A stretch of DNA of 64,000 nt, taken from NCBI RefSeq assembly GCF_003113895.1, contig NZ_BDUD01000001.1:4800456-4864455 (forward strand), read 5' to 3'. The notes under the pieces are model-generated. The model searched no databases. It had not been told where the DNA came from and worked only from the letters and a program-made list of their open reading frames with translations. Position numbers and translations under genes: made by a program. This document shows positions 55,035 through 64,000 of the stretch, piece after piece. The stretch's first letter is position 1; each line of letters opens with the position of its first letter. Origin of the DNA: Nostoc commune NIES-4072. Its GTDB lineage: Bacteria > Cyanobacteriota > Cyanobacteriia > Cyanobacteriales > Nostocaceae.

Positions 55035-56807
55035 TTATTCATAGTTAGTATCAGTTTTTACCTCTATGCTGTCAGTCATTTCTTCTAGTTTTTTGAGGTG
55101 CTGTGCATTCACAAGCCATTTCTCATCATAGTTAGATTTATCTGTACCATATTGACTTTGTTGCTCTTTTAATATTGCAATTTCATGATTAATTATTGGT
55201 AACGCTTTCCCTTGGGTAATTACTTTTTTTAGCAACTCAAACCGTGATGTTTCATTAATTTGACACAAGAGTTGCGAGATACAACGACTAATGATAACTT
55301 CATTGCTAAAAGCAAGAATGCTATGAGATTCATCATCTTGAGATAATAATTGCTCGCTGACATCAAACAAAGCTTCTACAACTGAAGGGATATAATTCAC
55401 AGGAATTTCTTCAGTAGAATTTTCTAACTGTTCTATAAACACCCTGGCTTGCGTTGTGCCGTTTGGAAGTTTTTGTTTAGTAAGTTCTATCAAATAATTT
55501 CTAAACTTATCTATATTTTCAACTAAACCAAGGATGATTTTTATCTGAATATTAGACAATTCACCTGCTGATAATGACAGACGAAAGTAAATAGGAAATA
55601 TTTCTAAACTACATACACGTAGCTGTTCGCGCCATTCCAATTGCTTTTCATCTAGAGAAGTATTACCCAAAATGAATTTTAACTTAGGGAAAAGGTGTAT
55701 TAGTAGGTTTTTAACGGGCTGCTTGTCTTCATCTCGCAGTTGAGCAATCCAGGTATTCAGAAGATTTTTGAGTTCGTCTATTGAAAGGTTTACCTCTCCT
55801 ACAAAAATATGAGGATTTTGATGGATTATACTATAAATTTTTGGGCAAAAGACTCGCAAAGACTCAATGGCAAGGAAATCAACAGGGTTTATTTCATCTT
55901 TTACTGCTGGATACGTCACCGTTAAAGTGTTAATAAAACGAGTAATATCGCGGATGTTAGTAATAAAGTGTTCTATTCCTTGAAAGTAAATATCACCCCA
56001 GCGAGTTTGGTTGATTTGTTGTTTTGAGGTTTGAGAAAATATATAATCCAGCTTTTCAAAAAGCAACCTGCGAAGTGAAGTTTTATCAGGATTAGGTAAC
56101 TCAAAACTAACTTGAATAATCTGTTCTAAGTATGCTTCTTCAGATATTTCTTTAGTATCTGCAATTGTTTTCATTACAACTTCTTTATTAAAAACCAGAA
56201 GATAGACAATATTAGTAAAATTTCGCATTGCTTTAAAAATACGAAATAACTGCTTGATATCTTCCGCAGCCAACCGATCAATATCGTCAATTGTTATGAC
56301 TATTCGCCGTTGCTGCTGTGCTAACGTGTCTTCTACTTCTTCTTTTAATTCGCCAGCTTCCTTGTCTTTATCGTCCAATAATGCTACTAATGCCTTGCCA
56401 GTTTGAGCATAGGGTAGAGGAATGTCTGAAATAACGGCGGCAAAATCAGCTACTCTCTCCTTCAAACCTTTTGGCACAGATGACTCTTGGCTTAAAACAT
56501 TTTTTAGTTGGTCAAAAAATCGCCTTGTAATATTTTGGTGTCCAGAAAATAACCAAGGATTAAAAGGAACGATGATTGGTTTCTCCTCCTCTGGCTTTTG
56601 CTGAAGATAGTGAACTACAAAGTTTAATAATGTAGATTTGCCAGAGTTCCAAGAACCGTAAACTGCAATAACGAAACCTTCAGGATAAGACATTCTGCAA
56701 ATACTTTCCGCTAGATACTTGGCAAAGTTCGCATGTCCTAGTAAGTCTTTTTCTGGATCAACTAAGGAGCTATCTGCCGATATATCGTTAATTTCCGTCT
56801 GTGCCAT
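55035..56807 (-). CDS. KAP-family P-loop NTPase
   Basis: The product is 590 aa. Walker A GSWNSGKST lies at 51-59, with the KAP feature IIVPFNPWLFSGHQNITRRF after it and Walker B IVITIDDIDRLAAEDIKQLF (about 168-187). FRIFKAMRNFTNIVYLLVFN and ITRFINTLTVTYPAV are typical sensor regions. The two membrane helices often inserted in KAP proteins are not evident here, so it may be cytosolic. The C-terminal half is helical with no known domain. Animal and bacterial members scaffold membrane complexes, and bacterial ones appear in defence islands. It stands alone beside an insertion sequence. Confidence 0.9.
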   Translation of the reverse strand: MAQTEINDISADSSLVDPEKDLLGHANFAKYLAESICRMSYPEGFVIAVYGSWNSGKSTLLNFVVHYLQQKPEEEKPIIVPFNPWLFSGHQNITRRFFDQLKNVLSQESSVPKGLKERVADFAAVISDIPLPYAQTGKALVALLDDKDKEAGELKEEVEDTLAQQQRRIVITIDDIDRLAAEDIKQLFRIFKAMRNFTNIVYLLVFNKEVVMKTIADTKEISEEAYLEQIIQVSFELPNPDKTSLRRLLFEKLDYIFSQTSKQQINQTRWGDIYFQGIEHFITNIRDITRFINTLTVTYPAVKDEINPVDFLAIESLRVFCPKIYSIIHQNPHIFVGEVNLSIDELKNLLNTWIAQLRDEDKQPVKNLLIHLFPKLKFILGNTSLDEKQLEWREQLRVCSLEIFPIYFRLSLSAGELSNIQIKIILGLVENIDKFRNYLIELTKQKLPNGTTQARVFIEQLENSTEEIPVNYIPSVVEALFDVSEQLLSQDDESHSILAFSNEVIISRCISQLLCQINETSRFELLKKVITQGKALPIINHEIAILKEQQSQYGTDKSNYDEKWLVNAQHLKKLEEMTDSIEVKTDTNYE

Positions 56808-57102
56808 AAAAAATTTTGATTACTCGTACTGCGATCGCCTCTGGCGGGGCCATAGCCCATCGTTGCACATTCAGTTGAATGAGCAATGATACCTCACGAT
56901 AGAAATTTCTAGTAAATAATTTCCTCAAGGCTTATGCAATTGGTTCCATATTAACCCAAGTTGCTGGTTATCGACTGATATGCACTTGTTATCACTCAAT
57001 TCATGCGATCGCGTACAACAAAGTTGGTGCCTAGCGCCAACGTGCCGATGCCATTGTTGCCAGCATTCAGCTACTTAAATGCCTATTAGTTGTATAAATT
57101 AC

Positions 57103-57930
57103 TTATTCAATAAAAGCTTGTTGAAGAGTAAAAGAAAAAATGAATGCTTGTAGCTTAAGTAAAAACCCTTGATAAGTGACTGCATGTATTGATTTTGGAA
57201 AAACACAAGTGATACTACTAAACACAGTTTCGATATAATGCCGAGTATGTTGTTTAATATATTGATTCCAAGGCTGGTCTTGACGCTTGGAGTTCTTTTT
57301 CCTCATGACTTTTAAAGAAATGTGACTTGTTTGTTCCAAGTCATCCTCAATCGTGTAGTCGGTGTAAGCTGAATCACCATAAATTTCACTACCAGGTGGT
57401 AGATTCAAGGGTAAGGCATTTAAAGCACGTACATCGTTGGCACTACCAGGCATAAACACAAATTCGACAGGAATACCATTTTTGGTTGTTAATAACTGAA
57501 CTCGAACCCCGTAAAAATATCGTTTTTTCGATGCGATGTAACCTCTATACTGCGCCGACTGTATTATTTTTACATTAAAGATACGGATGTTATCGCAGAT
57601 GGGCACTGGGAACGAGTCTAAAAGATATTCAGTGGAATCACTAATTTCCTTCAGTGCCATTCCCACTTGATGAAACAAGTCGTTGATTAACATTGAGACA
57701 CTGTGTAATCTCCGGTTAAATCGTGACTTTTCTAACATATTAGATATCAACTTATGTTCTTTCATATAGGTACAAGCCTTACTATGATTACCATTAAAGA
57801 ACATCGCCGATGTTATTGCCGTTGTAATAATTTCTGCGTCATTCATCTCTCGACGACAATCTTCATTATGCCCAATCGCCTTTAACAGGTCGTCTATGAT
57901 AGCATATATGGAAATTATTTCGTTTAGCAT
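57103..57930 (-). mobile_element. IS982-family transposase
   Basis: The product is 275 aa and intact. The DDE-type core shows LLDSFPVPICDNIRI (first Asp), GDSAYTDYTIEDDL (second Asp) and IETVFSSITCVFPKSIHA (Glu), the typical IS982 spacing. The order IYAIIDDLLKAI and LEKSRFNRRLH near the start also fits. I could not define terminal repeats or a target duplication, so the element ends are open. Confidence 0.88.
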
Positions 57931-57933
57931 TTA

Positions 57934-57962
57934 GCCCTCCTAATTTTCTCTTCTTGGAGGGC
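57934..57962 (+). repeat. GCCCTCC/GGAGGGC inverted repeat ahead of the transposase
   Basis: A 7-bp stem with a 15-base loop followed by ATTTTATT lies just upstream of the transposase start. It could block read-in transcription from outside the element or be part of its end. Confidence 0.5.
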
Positions 57963-58442
57963 ATTTTATTGCTTTACTGTCCCAAAGCGATCGCCCATAA
58001 GAGTAACTAGCAACTTGGGTTATTAGTTATTTAGCATCGCTGTATACTAGCAGGTTAAATAAACAAACAGCGTCGGAGTGGAAATTCTATCTCCATCTCA
58101 TCTAGTAAAAGTACTCAAAGAAGTTCAACTTCAACCCCAATCCTGATTATTGGTTATAATTCAGCATCATTTATGTCTATGTGTACTAGTGCCAGCTAAA
58201 TTTTAAGATTCCTTTGCAAAGGTATTAATTCTTAAGAGTGAATTTGGGAAATATCAATTATTTTCTCTCCACAAAATATTCATTAGCTGCTAAAAATATT
58301 TATATAAACAAGTTTCTAGCGCAATCTCTATACATAGAATTAAATTTATGTCAATTAATTGGCTTTTTTGATTAGAAGCTCAAGCGTAGCTATATGCCTG
58401 TCTTCTCTGCGAAAGCAATCTATAGTCAATACTTACTATGAA

Positions 58443-58746
58443 CTAAGGCGTGTTTTTAAAGTCTTAGATCCCCCAACCCCCCGATAAATTGGGGGGCTTT
58501 AAGAGACTCTGAATCAAGTCTTTTTAAGGGAATGCGGTCTTGCGGTCTTCTCCTTACAGCCCTTCTCCTAAAGATAAATTCGCGTTCGGGTATCCTATGG
58601 CAGGCGCTAGCCTCTCCCTTTGGGAGAAGAGGAGACGCCAAGGGCGAACGAGCGTCTGGTATCTCTCCAAGTAGAGCAAGTGGCTTGGATTTAGAGGCAT
58701 CTAAAAATTTAGGAGGCTAAACGAGTAGTTTGAGAACACGCCTTAG
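58443..58746. mobile_element. 304-bp non-autonomous element (MITE candidate)
   Basis: CTAAGGCGTGTT occurs at both ends in inverted orientation, with weaker pairing for about 7 more bases. The interior carries GATCCCCCAACCCCCCG with an inverted partner (AATTGGGGGGCTTTAAG) and mosaic pieces of dispersed repeats. No gene is coded. No target duplication was seen. The rest of the gap 57963-58868 is AT-rich and empty. Confidence 0.65.
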
Positions 58747-58868
58747 CCTTTCGACAATAAAGGAATTGCAATGCGTTAAAGCTTATTGATGAAATATTAT
58801 ATAAGTTTTACTAATTGTGGCTAATAGTAGCTATAACAATTTAACTCTTTAAATATTGATTAGATAAT

Positions 58869-60335
58869 ATGGTTCAGTCCCAAGAAGATGACATTTCAGT
58901 AGAAGCTAGTTCTCTTCCCCCTGTCCCGATTCAAGAAATTTTAGAGGATAGGGCATTAACAGAGACGGTACTTTTTCCAACTCCGAAACTGTTTTTGAAA
59001 ATTTCTAAGCCAGAAATTCGCACAAGCCTTACAGCGTTAACTTATGAGAGTCTGTTTGCTACGATTTTTTATGGTGTCATCGGCGGCGCGTTGCTCAGTA
59101 ATTTCTTGCTAGAGTTGGGTGCTGGGCCAGTAGAAATTGGTTTGCTCGCCGCTATTCCTCAGATGGTGAATCTGCTTCAACCACTGGGAGCATATTTGGT
59201 AAACAGAACTACCAGCTTTCGATGGTATTTCATATCTATCTTTATCCCATCGCGGTTGGTGTGGTTGATTCTTCTGCCAGCGATTGTGCTGGTTAGTTCA
59301 TCTCATCTGGCTGGATACCAAGTAGTACAGTTGACATTGGCAATTTTATTGCTAAGTAATATTATTGAAGCTTTCGGTCGTGCGCCTTGGCTTGGGTGGT
59401 CTGCTGTGTTAGTACCTCAACGGTTGCGGGGGCGATATTTTGGCTTTCGCAATAGCATTGTCGGCTTGACTAACCTTATTGGTGTGCCGTTGCTAGGTTT
59501 AGCAGTATCGGTTTGGCCTGGTGGAACACTTCAAGGCTATGGTGCAATGTTGGTTCTAGGAATTTTGCTAGGGCTAATCAGTCAAATCTGTCAGTTCTGG
59601 ATGACTGATGTAAACCCGCAGCTTTTAACAGCCACAGGTTCAGACACATTCCAACCCCAGTCTCATGGTATAGATTTTAGCTTTCTCAAAGATGCTAATT
59701 TTTGCAAGTTTGTACTTTACCTGAGTATTTGGTGCTTTGCTGTTAACATCAGCGCTCCCTTCTTTAACCTCTATATGCTAGATAACCTGGATATAGATAT
59801 TAGTGTGGTAACGATTTATCACGGTTTAGGAACTGGTGCGAACATGTTAATGCTGCTTTTGTGGGGGAAACTAGCCGACCGAATTGGGAATCGTCCGTTA
59901 CTGCTATTGGTGGGAGTCTTGGTGGCGGTGACACCTCTGCTGTGGCTGGGAGTTGGAAGCGATCAAATTTCTTTTTGGATCTGGTTACCTTTGTTGCATA
60001 TACTAGCTGGCGGGACGTGGGCGGCAATTGATTTGTGTACCAACAATCTGATGATGGGAATATCGCCGGTGCGTTATCAATCTACTTACTTTGCGATCGC
60101 AGGTGCAGTTGCTGGTATAACTGGAGCAATGGGTATCAGTGTTGGTAGCTTTCTAACGACTCTACCTTTTATCGAAGGTTTGTTAGGGCTGTTTGTTCTC
60201 TCAGGCTTATTAAGAATGGCTGCACTTGTGTTTTTGGCTTTTGTTCAAGAGCAGCGCTCAGTACCAGTCAGTCAGCTAATGCGAGTCTTGTTTCCTATTA
60301 GGCAGTCACCCAATCTAATTGAAGTAAAGGAATAG
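58869..60335 (+). CDS. MFS transporter
   Basis: The product is 488 aa with about 12 hydrophobic helices in two bundles. The loop between helices 2 and 3 is LVNRTTSFRWYF; the fourth-fifth loop has RLRGRYFGFRNSIVGLTN, and the second-half equivalent is WGKLADRIGNRPLLLLVGVL, the usual Gly-x-x-x-Asp-Arg-x-Gly-x-Arg signature. An 80-residue polar N-terminus precedes helix 1. The substrate is unknown. The neighbouring ATP-grasp gene is on the other strand, so a natural-product export role would be speculation. Confidence 0.9.
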   Translation: MVQSQEDDISVEASSLPPVPIQEILEDRALTETVLFPTPKLFLKISKPEIRTSLTALTYESLFATIFYGVIGGALLSNFLLELGAGPVEIGLLAAIPQMVNLLQPLGAYLVNRTTSFRWYFISIFIPSRLVWLILLPAIVLVSSSHLAGYQVVQLTLAILLLSNIIEAFGRAPWLGWSAVLVPQRLRGRYFGFRNSIVGLTNLIGVPLLGLAVSVWPGGTLQGYGAMLVLGILLGLISQICQFWMTDVNPQLLTATGSDTFQPQSHGIDFSFLKDANFCKFVLYLSIWCFAVNISAPFFNLYMLDNLDIDISVVTIYHGLGTGANMLMLLLWGKLADRIGNRPLLLLVGVLVAVTPLLWLGVGSDQISFWIWLPLLHILAGGTWAAIDLCTNNLMMGISPVRYQSTYFAIAGAVAGITGAMGISVGSFLTTLPFIEGLLGLFVLSGLLRMAALVFLAFVQEQRSVPVSQLMRVLFPIRQSPNLIEVKE

Positions 60336-60418
60336 GTTTTTAACTATTAATAGGGGCAGGATTTGCCTTTTCTTAACTGCCTCTAATATTAAGTATTAAG
60401 TTCAGATTAATACTTATT

Positions 60419-61158
60419 TCAACAACATCCCAACAAAATATACAATTTATGAGCATCACGAATAGCATGTCCATTGGGGTCATTATTGAAGTAAACGTAA
60501 ACGTTAATCCCCTGCGTCAGAAATGAACGGATACGCTCGGCCCATGTAGATAGCTCTTCATCGCTGTAGCCAATATCCCATAATATCCCATTGCCCACTG
60601 TGCATACGGATATATGTCCAAGGAGTAGTCAAACACACATCAAGAGGAACCGTTGGGCTTACAGGTAAGCAAAGGGCTACACCTGCACTTTCTAGTAGTT
60701 TGTAAACTTGGGGAACCAACCAGCTTGGGTGACGAAATTCAACCGTAAATTTTTGTTTTGGGTAAGTTTGCAGTAATTCCAAAAATGGCTGAAGACGCTC
60801 AAGATTAATGTGCCAGGTATGAGGAAATTGAAATAAAATCGGGCCGAGCTTTTCTTGCAATCCAGATGCACGTTCCATCAGACGAGATAGCGGTTCTATC
60901 GGGTCTTTTAACTTCTTCATGTGGGTGAGATAGCGGCTACCTTTGACGGTAAAAACAAAATTAGGTGGTGTTTGTTCGCGCCAATTTTCAAACACAGACC
61001 GTTCTGGCAAACGATAAAAGGAAAAATTAATTTCAACAGTGGCAAAATGTTGGGCATAAAATGAAAGTTGCTAGTCACTAGGCAAATGTGGCGGATAGAA
61101 AATATCCATCCAATGCTTATAAACCCAACCAATAGTACCGATTTGCAACTCACTCATT
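60419..61158 (-). pseudogene. DUF72 family gene, disrupted twice
   Basis: The original frame begins SELQIGTIGWVYKHWMDIFY and runs to codon 29, where TAG follows LPSD. It then continues in the same frame (QLSFYAQHFATVEINFSFYR, LPERSVFENWREQTPPNFVF, FTVEFRHPSWLVP) until YIRMHSGQWDI. There a perfect tandem duplication of 10 bp (AATATCCCAT at 60572-60591) shifts the frame. The native tail YSDEELSTWAERIRSFLTQG, VYVYFNNDPNGHAI follows in the new frame to a stop at 60419. DUF72 proteins have an unknown role with a TIM-barrel fold. Confidence 0.9.
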
Positions 61159-61189
61159 CAGTACCTCAGTTACACTATAGTGGTGCTGT

Positions 61190-62458
61190 TTAAGGAAGCC
61201 ATTGTAATCCCTTGCTCTGTAATTTACGCTCGATATGCTGCATTTTCTGCATAGTTTCTCCAGTAACGATCGCATAAATGTCAGTGTTTATTTTTCCGTA
61301 TTTTATCTTCTCTAAAGCCGACAGAATAATTAAATCCTTGCGATCTAGTTCTGGTTTTAACGTGGTTAAAATTGAATCCAGCGTACCTTCCATGCGGTAA
61401 TCGCTGGAATATTTAGCTACTCCCTTTCCTAGTCCCAGTAAGGTATTACGCTGCAAGCACAACGGAGTCGAGCCATTGACTCGGAAATTGGCATCGATCG
61501 CATAAAATTCTCCGTCTTTGTCTTCCAGCACATCAAAACCAATCATGCCGAAATAACCCTGTTTGTGAGCATACTGACCAACGTTAGCAATCATTTCAAA
61601 GAACTTGCTCATGTCAGTGTTGCGGTAGTCAATCAGTCCGCCTAAGTAGTTGCCTTCTGGAGTGACGAGTTGGCTGGTAGTACCAATAAGGGTTATCTCT
61701 CCTAGTTTGTTGACATAGAACTGTACGCAGTAATTCTGCACCTCGTTCTTGACAAACTCCGAGACAATAATTGTATCGAGCAACTTAATATTGAGATATT
61801 TCCTAATTTCTTCAAAGCAATAGTTCAAATCGCTGGCGCTTTTAATGATATAAGTGCCTTCTCCTGAGAGTCCGTGGGAGGTTTTAATTAAGTAGGGGTA
61901 TTGTGGTAACTGAATGTCTTCGATATTTACTTGGTGCAGATTGTAGCTTTCGTATTTTGGACATTGCACTCCCAATTCGGCTAGGGTTACTTTACTGAGT
62001 AAGCGGTAATGCGTGTCTGGATCAACAGCGTGTTTTTCAGGTTTGAGATGATCAAAGGGAAATAGACTAATGAGTTTGTCAAAGCGTTCGCTGTGGCTAA
62101 GATCATCGAGATAAGTCGAGCAATCCATCATTTCAATATTGGACTGGCTGAAGCCGAAATGCTCTTGCCAGTATTCAAGCAGCGACTTTGGCGGTTGTAT
62201 AATCACAATTCCAGGAATGCGATCGCCTAACACAGCCAGATTTTTCCAAGGTTCCTTCTGACAAATCTTGTCGAAGGAGGTTTTGGTGGCTTCACTACTG
62301 CCATCTTGAATAAAATATTTTTTCCGGTTGGGGTAAGCAGCCCAACTTGCAGTTGCAGGGTAATTTAAAATAAACCCGTAAGATGCATCTGTGCTATCTT
62401 GAGCAAACAGATCAGAAAGAGTACTCCCTTGAAAATAATGAAAGTCGTATTTTGACAT
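61190..62458 (-). CDS. ATP-grasp ligase of unknown substrate
   Basis: The product is 422 aa. An N-terminal domain (about 1-150) precedes the ATP-grasp fold: LAELGVQCPKYESYNL, YPYLIKTSHGLSGEGTYIIK (the Lys and flexible Gly loop), TIIVSEFVKNEVQNYCVQFY, then GYFGMIGFDVLEDKDGEFYA and IDANFRVNGSTPLCLQ (metal-binding Asp/Asn). The arrangement resembles enzymes that ligate amino acids in small-molecule pathways. It is not Ddl, PurK or a biotin carboxylase. No peptide-precursor gene or other biosynthetic gene is adjacent. Confidence 0.82.
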   Translation of the reverse strand: MSKYDFHYFQGSTLSDLFAQDSTDASYGFILNYPATASWAAYPNRKKYFIQDGSSEATKTSFDKICQKEPWKNLAVLGDRIPGIVIIQPPKSLLEYWQEHFGFSQSNIEMMDCSTYLDDLSHSERFDKLISLFPFDHLKPEKHAVDPDTHYRLLSKVTLAELGVQCPKYESYNLHQVNIEDIQLPQYPYLIKTSHGLSGEGTYIIKSASDLNYCFEEIRKYLNIKLLDTIIVSEFVKNEVQNYCVQFYVNKLGEITLIGTTSQLVTPEGNYLGGLIDYRNTDMSKFFEMIANVGQYAHKQGYFGMIGFDVLEDKDGEFYAIDANFRVNGSTPLCLQRNTLLGLGKGVAKYSSDYRMEGTLDSILTTLKPELDRKDLIILSALEKIKYGKINTDIYAIVTGETMQKMQHIERKLQSKGLQWLP

Positions 62459-62643
62459 CTACTCCTCCGAGAAACCGCATCCCTTTGTGGATGAGGTTGT
62501 TTATATTAAACAAGTTTCCTGAATTTCCAAGTAATACCAACTTGAAAAAACAAAGCTGTATATTCAAACTTGAAAACTCAGATGTAGTTTCGCTTCATTA
62601 ACTACGCATTACTTTAGCGTAGTCCATTACGAATTGGTATGAG

Positions 62644-62982
62644 TTATTTCTTGGTAAAGACAGCCACCTTGTCTTGTCCTTCGGTCATATAAGCGCAAGC
62701 CATGTGTGATGAGTTATACGCCCAGCCAACCCGTCCTTGACGGTCTATAAGGATGCATCCAGCTTCACCTTTAACTTGAGAAACCAAAGTATCAATCGCC
62801 ATCTGTGCGGCTTCTTCTGGGTGTCTGTCTTCACTCAAAAAATCGATCGCAGTTTTAGCCAAAACCACGGGGATAATTGACTCGCCATCACCTGTTGTTG
62901 AGCAACCGCCGATTTTATTATCAGCGTATAAACCACAGCCAACAAGCGCAGTGTCACCAACGCGACCTTGTTGCTGCTTCGT
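62644..62982 (-). pseudogene. Isoaspartyl peptidase/asparaginase, C-terminal fragment
   Basis: One frame reads TKQQQGRVGDTALVGCGLYA, then NKIGGCSTTGDGESIIPVVL and SHMACAYMTEGQDKVAVF, the beta subunit of plant-type L-asparaginase (IaaA). The alpha subunit and the catalytic Thr, which sits just before this stretch in the family, are missing. The 5' end is joined to a DUF1902 gene in another frame. Not functional. Confidence 0.88.
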
Positions 62983-63203
62983 AATACATGGCTAGTTAAT
63001 TCAAAGCTGATAGAACCCACATAATCATAAGGCACAATTTGATTCAGAATAAGGAGTTCTGGAATCATTTCTCTAAGGTTTTGCGTAAGAGACTCAATCG
63101 TAGAAGCTTCTGTTACCAATCCTGGCACGTTTTCACTAGTTGCCACCCAAACTTCTGCATCTTTATCCCAAAATGCATGAACCTTCAATGTGTTTTGTGT
63201 CAT
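62835..63203 (-). CDS. DUF1902 (HicB-like) protein with an altered C-terminus
   Basis: The first 70 or so residues are a normal DUF1902 domain: LKVHAFWDKDAEVWVATSEN, VPGLVTEASTIESLTQNLRE, MIPELLILNQIV, ISFELTSH. After SH (about 62990) the frame crosses into the asparaginase fragment and adds about 48 foreign residues (SSNKVALVTLRLLAVVYTLI...). Full members end soon after this SH. It may still fold. Such domains often pair with HicA-like partners, but none is seen here. Confidence 0.75.
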   Translation of the reverse strand: MTQNTLKVHAFWDKDAEVWVATSENVPGLVTEASTIESLTQNLREMIPELLILNQIVPYDYVGSISFELTSHVLRSSNKVALVTLRLLAVVYTLIIKSAVAQQQVMASQLSPWFWLKLRSIF

Positions 63204-63438
63204 GATCGAGCGCTACACACAAATTTACGACGGTAATTCAAGTTTAAAACAATTGAACTAAAAATGTTGAGGCAGTTAATAGCCAGTACGGGTTAGAATT
63301 TTCACAACTTAGATAGGATTGCGTAGCTTGCCGCCGTAGGCATCGCTCTTGCTCAACAGTTAAAAAACATAATTCAATTTCAAATAGTGATACGTAATCT
63401 TCTTACTTAATAGAATATAACCAAAAAACCTAATCTAA

Positions 63439-63467
63439 AACCCCCATACCTTAAAGGTATAGGGGTT
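63439..63467 (-). terminator. Terminator between DUF1902 and the DOMON-like gene
   Basis: AACCCCCATACC and GGTATAGGGGTT form a 12-bp stem with one mismatch or wobble; read leftward it ends in TTTTAGATT. It fits termination of the - strand DOMON gene. The gap 63204-63619 also has a dispersed repeat (GCGTAGCTTGCCGCCGTAGG, about 63323). Confidence 0.75.
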
Positions 63468-63619
63468 ATTTTAGCTTGCGTAGAATACTAATAGGATTGC
63501 CTTATTTATAAAAACTAACTTCATACAATTGACTCATTCAAATGGTTGAATTGTTTATCATCCAAGTGGGTGACTTGTTTACCGCCTTCTTCTGATATAG
63601 TGGTAGCAGTAGCCATATC

Positions 63620-64000
63620 TCAAAACTCAAGGATGAAACTGTCTCGTAAATGAAAGTCAGCCTTTACACCTTGATGAGTTAACGCCCAGTAAGTCACCTC
63701 ACCATTTCTGTTTTTAATAACGGTAGTAATGCCAAGTTCAACAGCTTGTTCTGCCGAGATGATTTTATCCAAATCTACATCCAACACAAGTATTAAACCA
63801 TCAGCTTGATTTTGAACATTAAACGGTAGTTTTTCAAACGCTGTTTCTTCTTGCATTCCTTGACGATATCCATCAAAGCGATAGACATTCCAGTGTCCGG
63901 CGGGGGAAAGGTTAAATTCCCAATACTGTGCAGAATCTTTGATGCCAAGAAAGAACTCAAAGCAGGTGTCTTCCCAAAGTTCATGCTTGCGTGATGGAGT
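63620..64000 (-). CDS. DOMON-like domain protein, 5' end outside the window
   Basis: At least 126 residues are visible. The frame reads HELWEDTCFEFFLGIKDSAQ, YWEFNLSPAGHWNVYRFDGY, then the start-like MQEETAFEKLPFNVQNQADG and the end YWALTHQGVKADFHLRDSFI. The WEDTCFEFF...YWEFNLSPAGHWNVY pattern is that of the DOMON_like (type 2) beta-sandwich proteins of cyanobacteria. These bind heme or sugar in other lineages; the role here is unknown. An internal ATG at 63856 is not the true start, since homology runs upstream of it to the edge. Confidence 0.88.
   Translation of the reverse strand, partial: TPSRKHELWEDTCFEFFLGIKDSAQYWEFNLSPAGHWNVYRFDGYRQGMQEETAFEKLPFNVQNQADGLILVLDVDLDKIISAEQAVELGITTVIKNRNGEVTYWALTHQGVKADFHLRDSFILEF

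Noticed and set aside
58456..58720. Two 61-62 codon frames within the 304-bp element
   Set aside because: They are translations of dispersed repeat pieces (GAGACGCCAAGGGCGAACGA type), which are open in many places of Nostoc genomes.

Overview
The window comes from a filamentous, heterocyst-forming cyanobacterium of the Nostoc/Anabaena group. Evidence: abundant HIP1 octamers (GCGATCGC), a D1 (psbA) gene, a Tab2-type photosystem assembly gene, a PatA-type regulator, the 7-bp and 9-bp short tandem repeats typical of Nostocales, and above all a long heterocyst envelope polysaccharide (HEP) island containing hepC and hepA. No rRNA, tRNA or CRISPR array was recognised.

Layout. 0-11.3 kb: mixed housekeeping and hypothetical genes: ddl and murG (peptidoglycan precursors), a divergent MltA/3D-like protein, a lipoprotein preceded by a 21-bp tandem array, a pair of overlapping small genes, an XRE regulator, and an SDR oxidoreductase. 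11.3-21.8 kb: a VOC protein, psbA (D1:2 type, Glu130), a MazF-type toxin-antitoxin pair, a clean 100-bp MITE with a target duplication, a Tab2 gene, a second 21-bp array, a YciI-like gene, pheT, a VapBC pair and a PatA-like response regulator. 22.5-26.3 kb: a three-gene signalling module (vWA protein, PP2C phosphatase, atypical kinase with TPRs), which matches the TerY-P triad. 26.7-52.5 kb: the HEP island, about 20 genes, all on the + strand. It holds nucleotide-sugar genes (rfbF, an epimerase, a C-methyltransferase, rfbC), an L-2-hydroxyglutarate oxidase, a PhyH-type dioxygenase, an SAF-domain oxidoreductase, a Wzc-like tyrosine autokinase, hepC, hepA, nine glycosyltransferases and an O-antigen-ligase-like membrane protein. 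Together these would make activated sugars, assemble a repeat unit on a lipid, move it across the membrane and polymerise it.

52.6-64 kb is a decaying accessory region. It has a chimeric SDR/serine-hydrolase pseudogene, an alpha/beta-hydrolase tail, a headless Hlip, a CrtO-like head cut off by a third 21-bp array and a broken copy of the MITE, a KAP NTPase, an IS982-type transposase, a 304-bp MITE candidate, an MFS transporter, a DUF72 pseudogene whose lesions can be read exactly, an ATP-grasp protein, an asparaginase tail joined to a DUF1902 gene, and a DOMON-like gene cut by the window edge.

The most unusual signal is three unrelated tandem arrays, at 2.9, 15.1 and 54.4 kb. All have a unit of exactly 21 bp, and almost all variation between copies is by transitions. 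No known repeat class that I can name explains all three.
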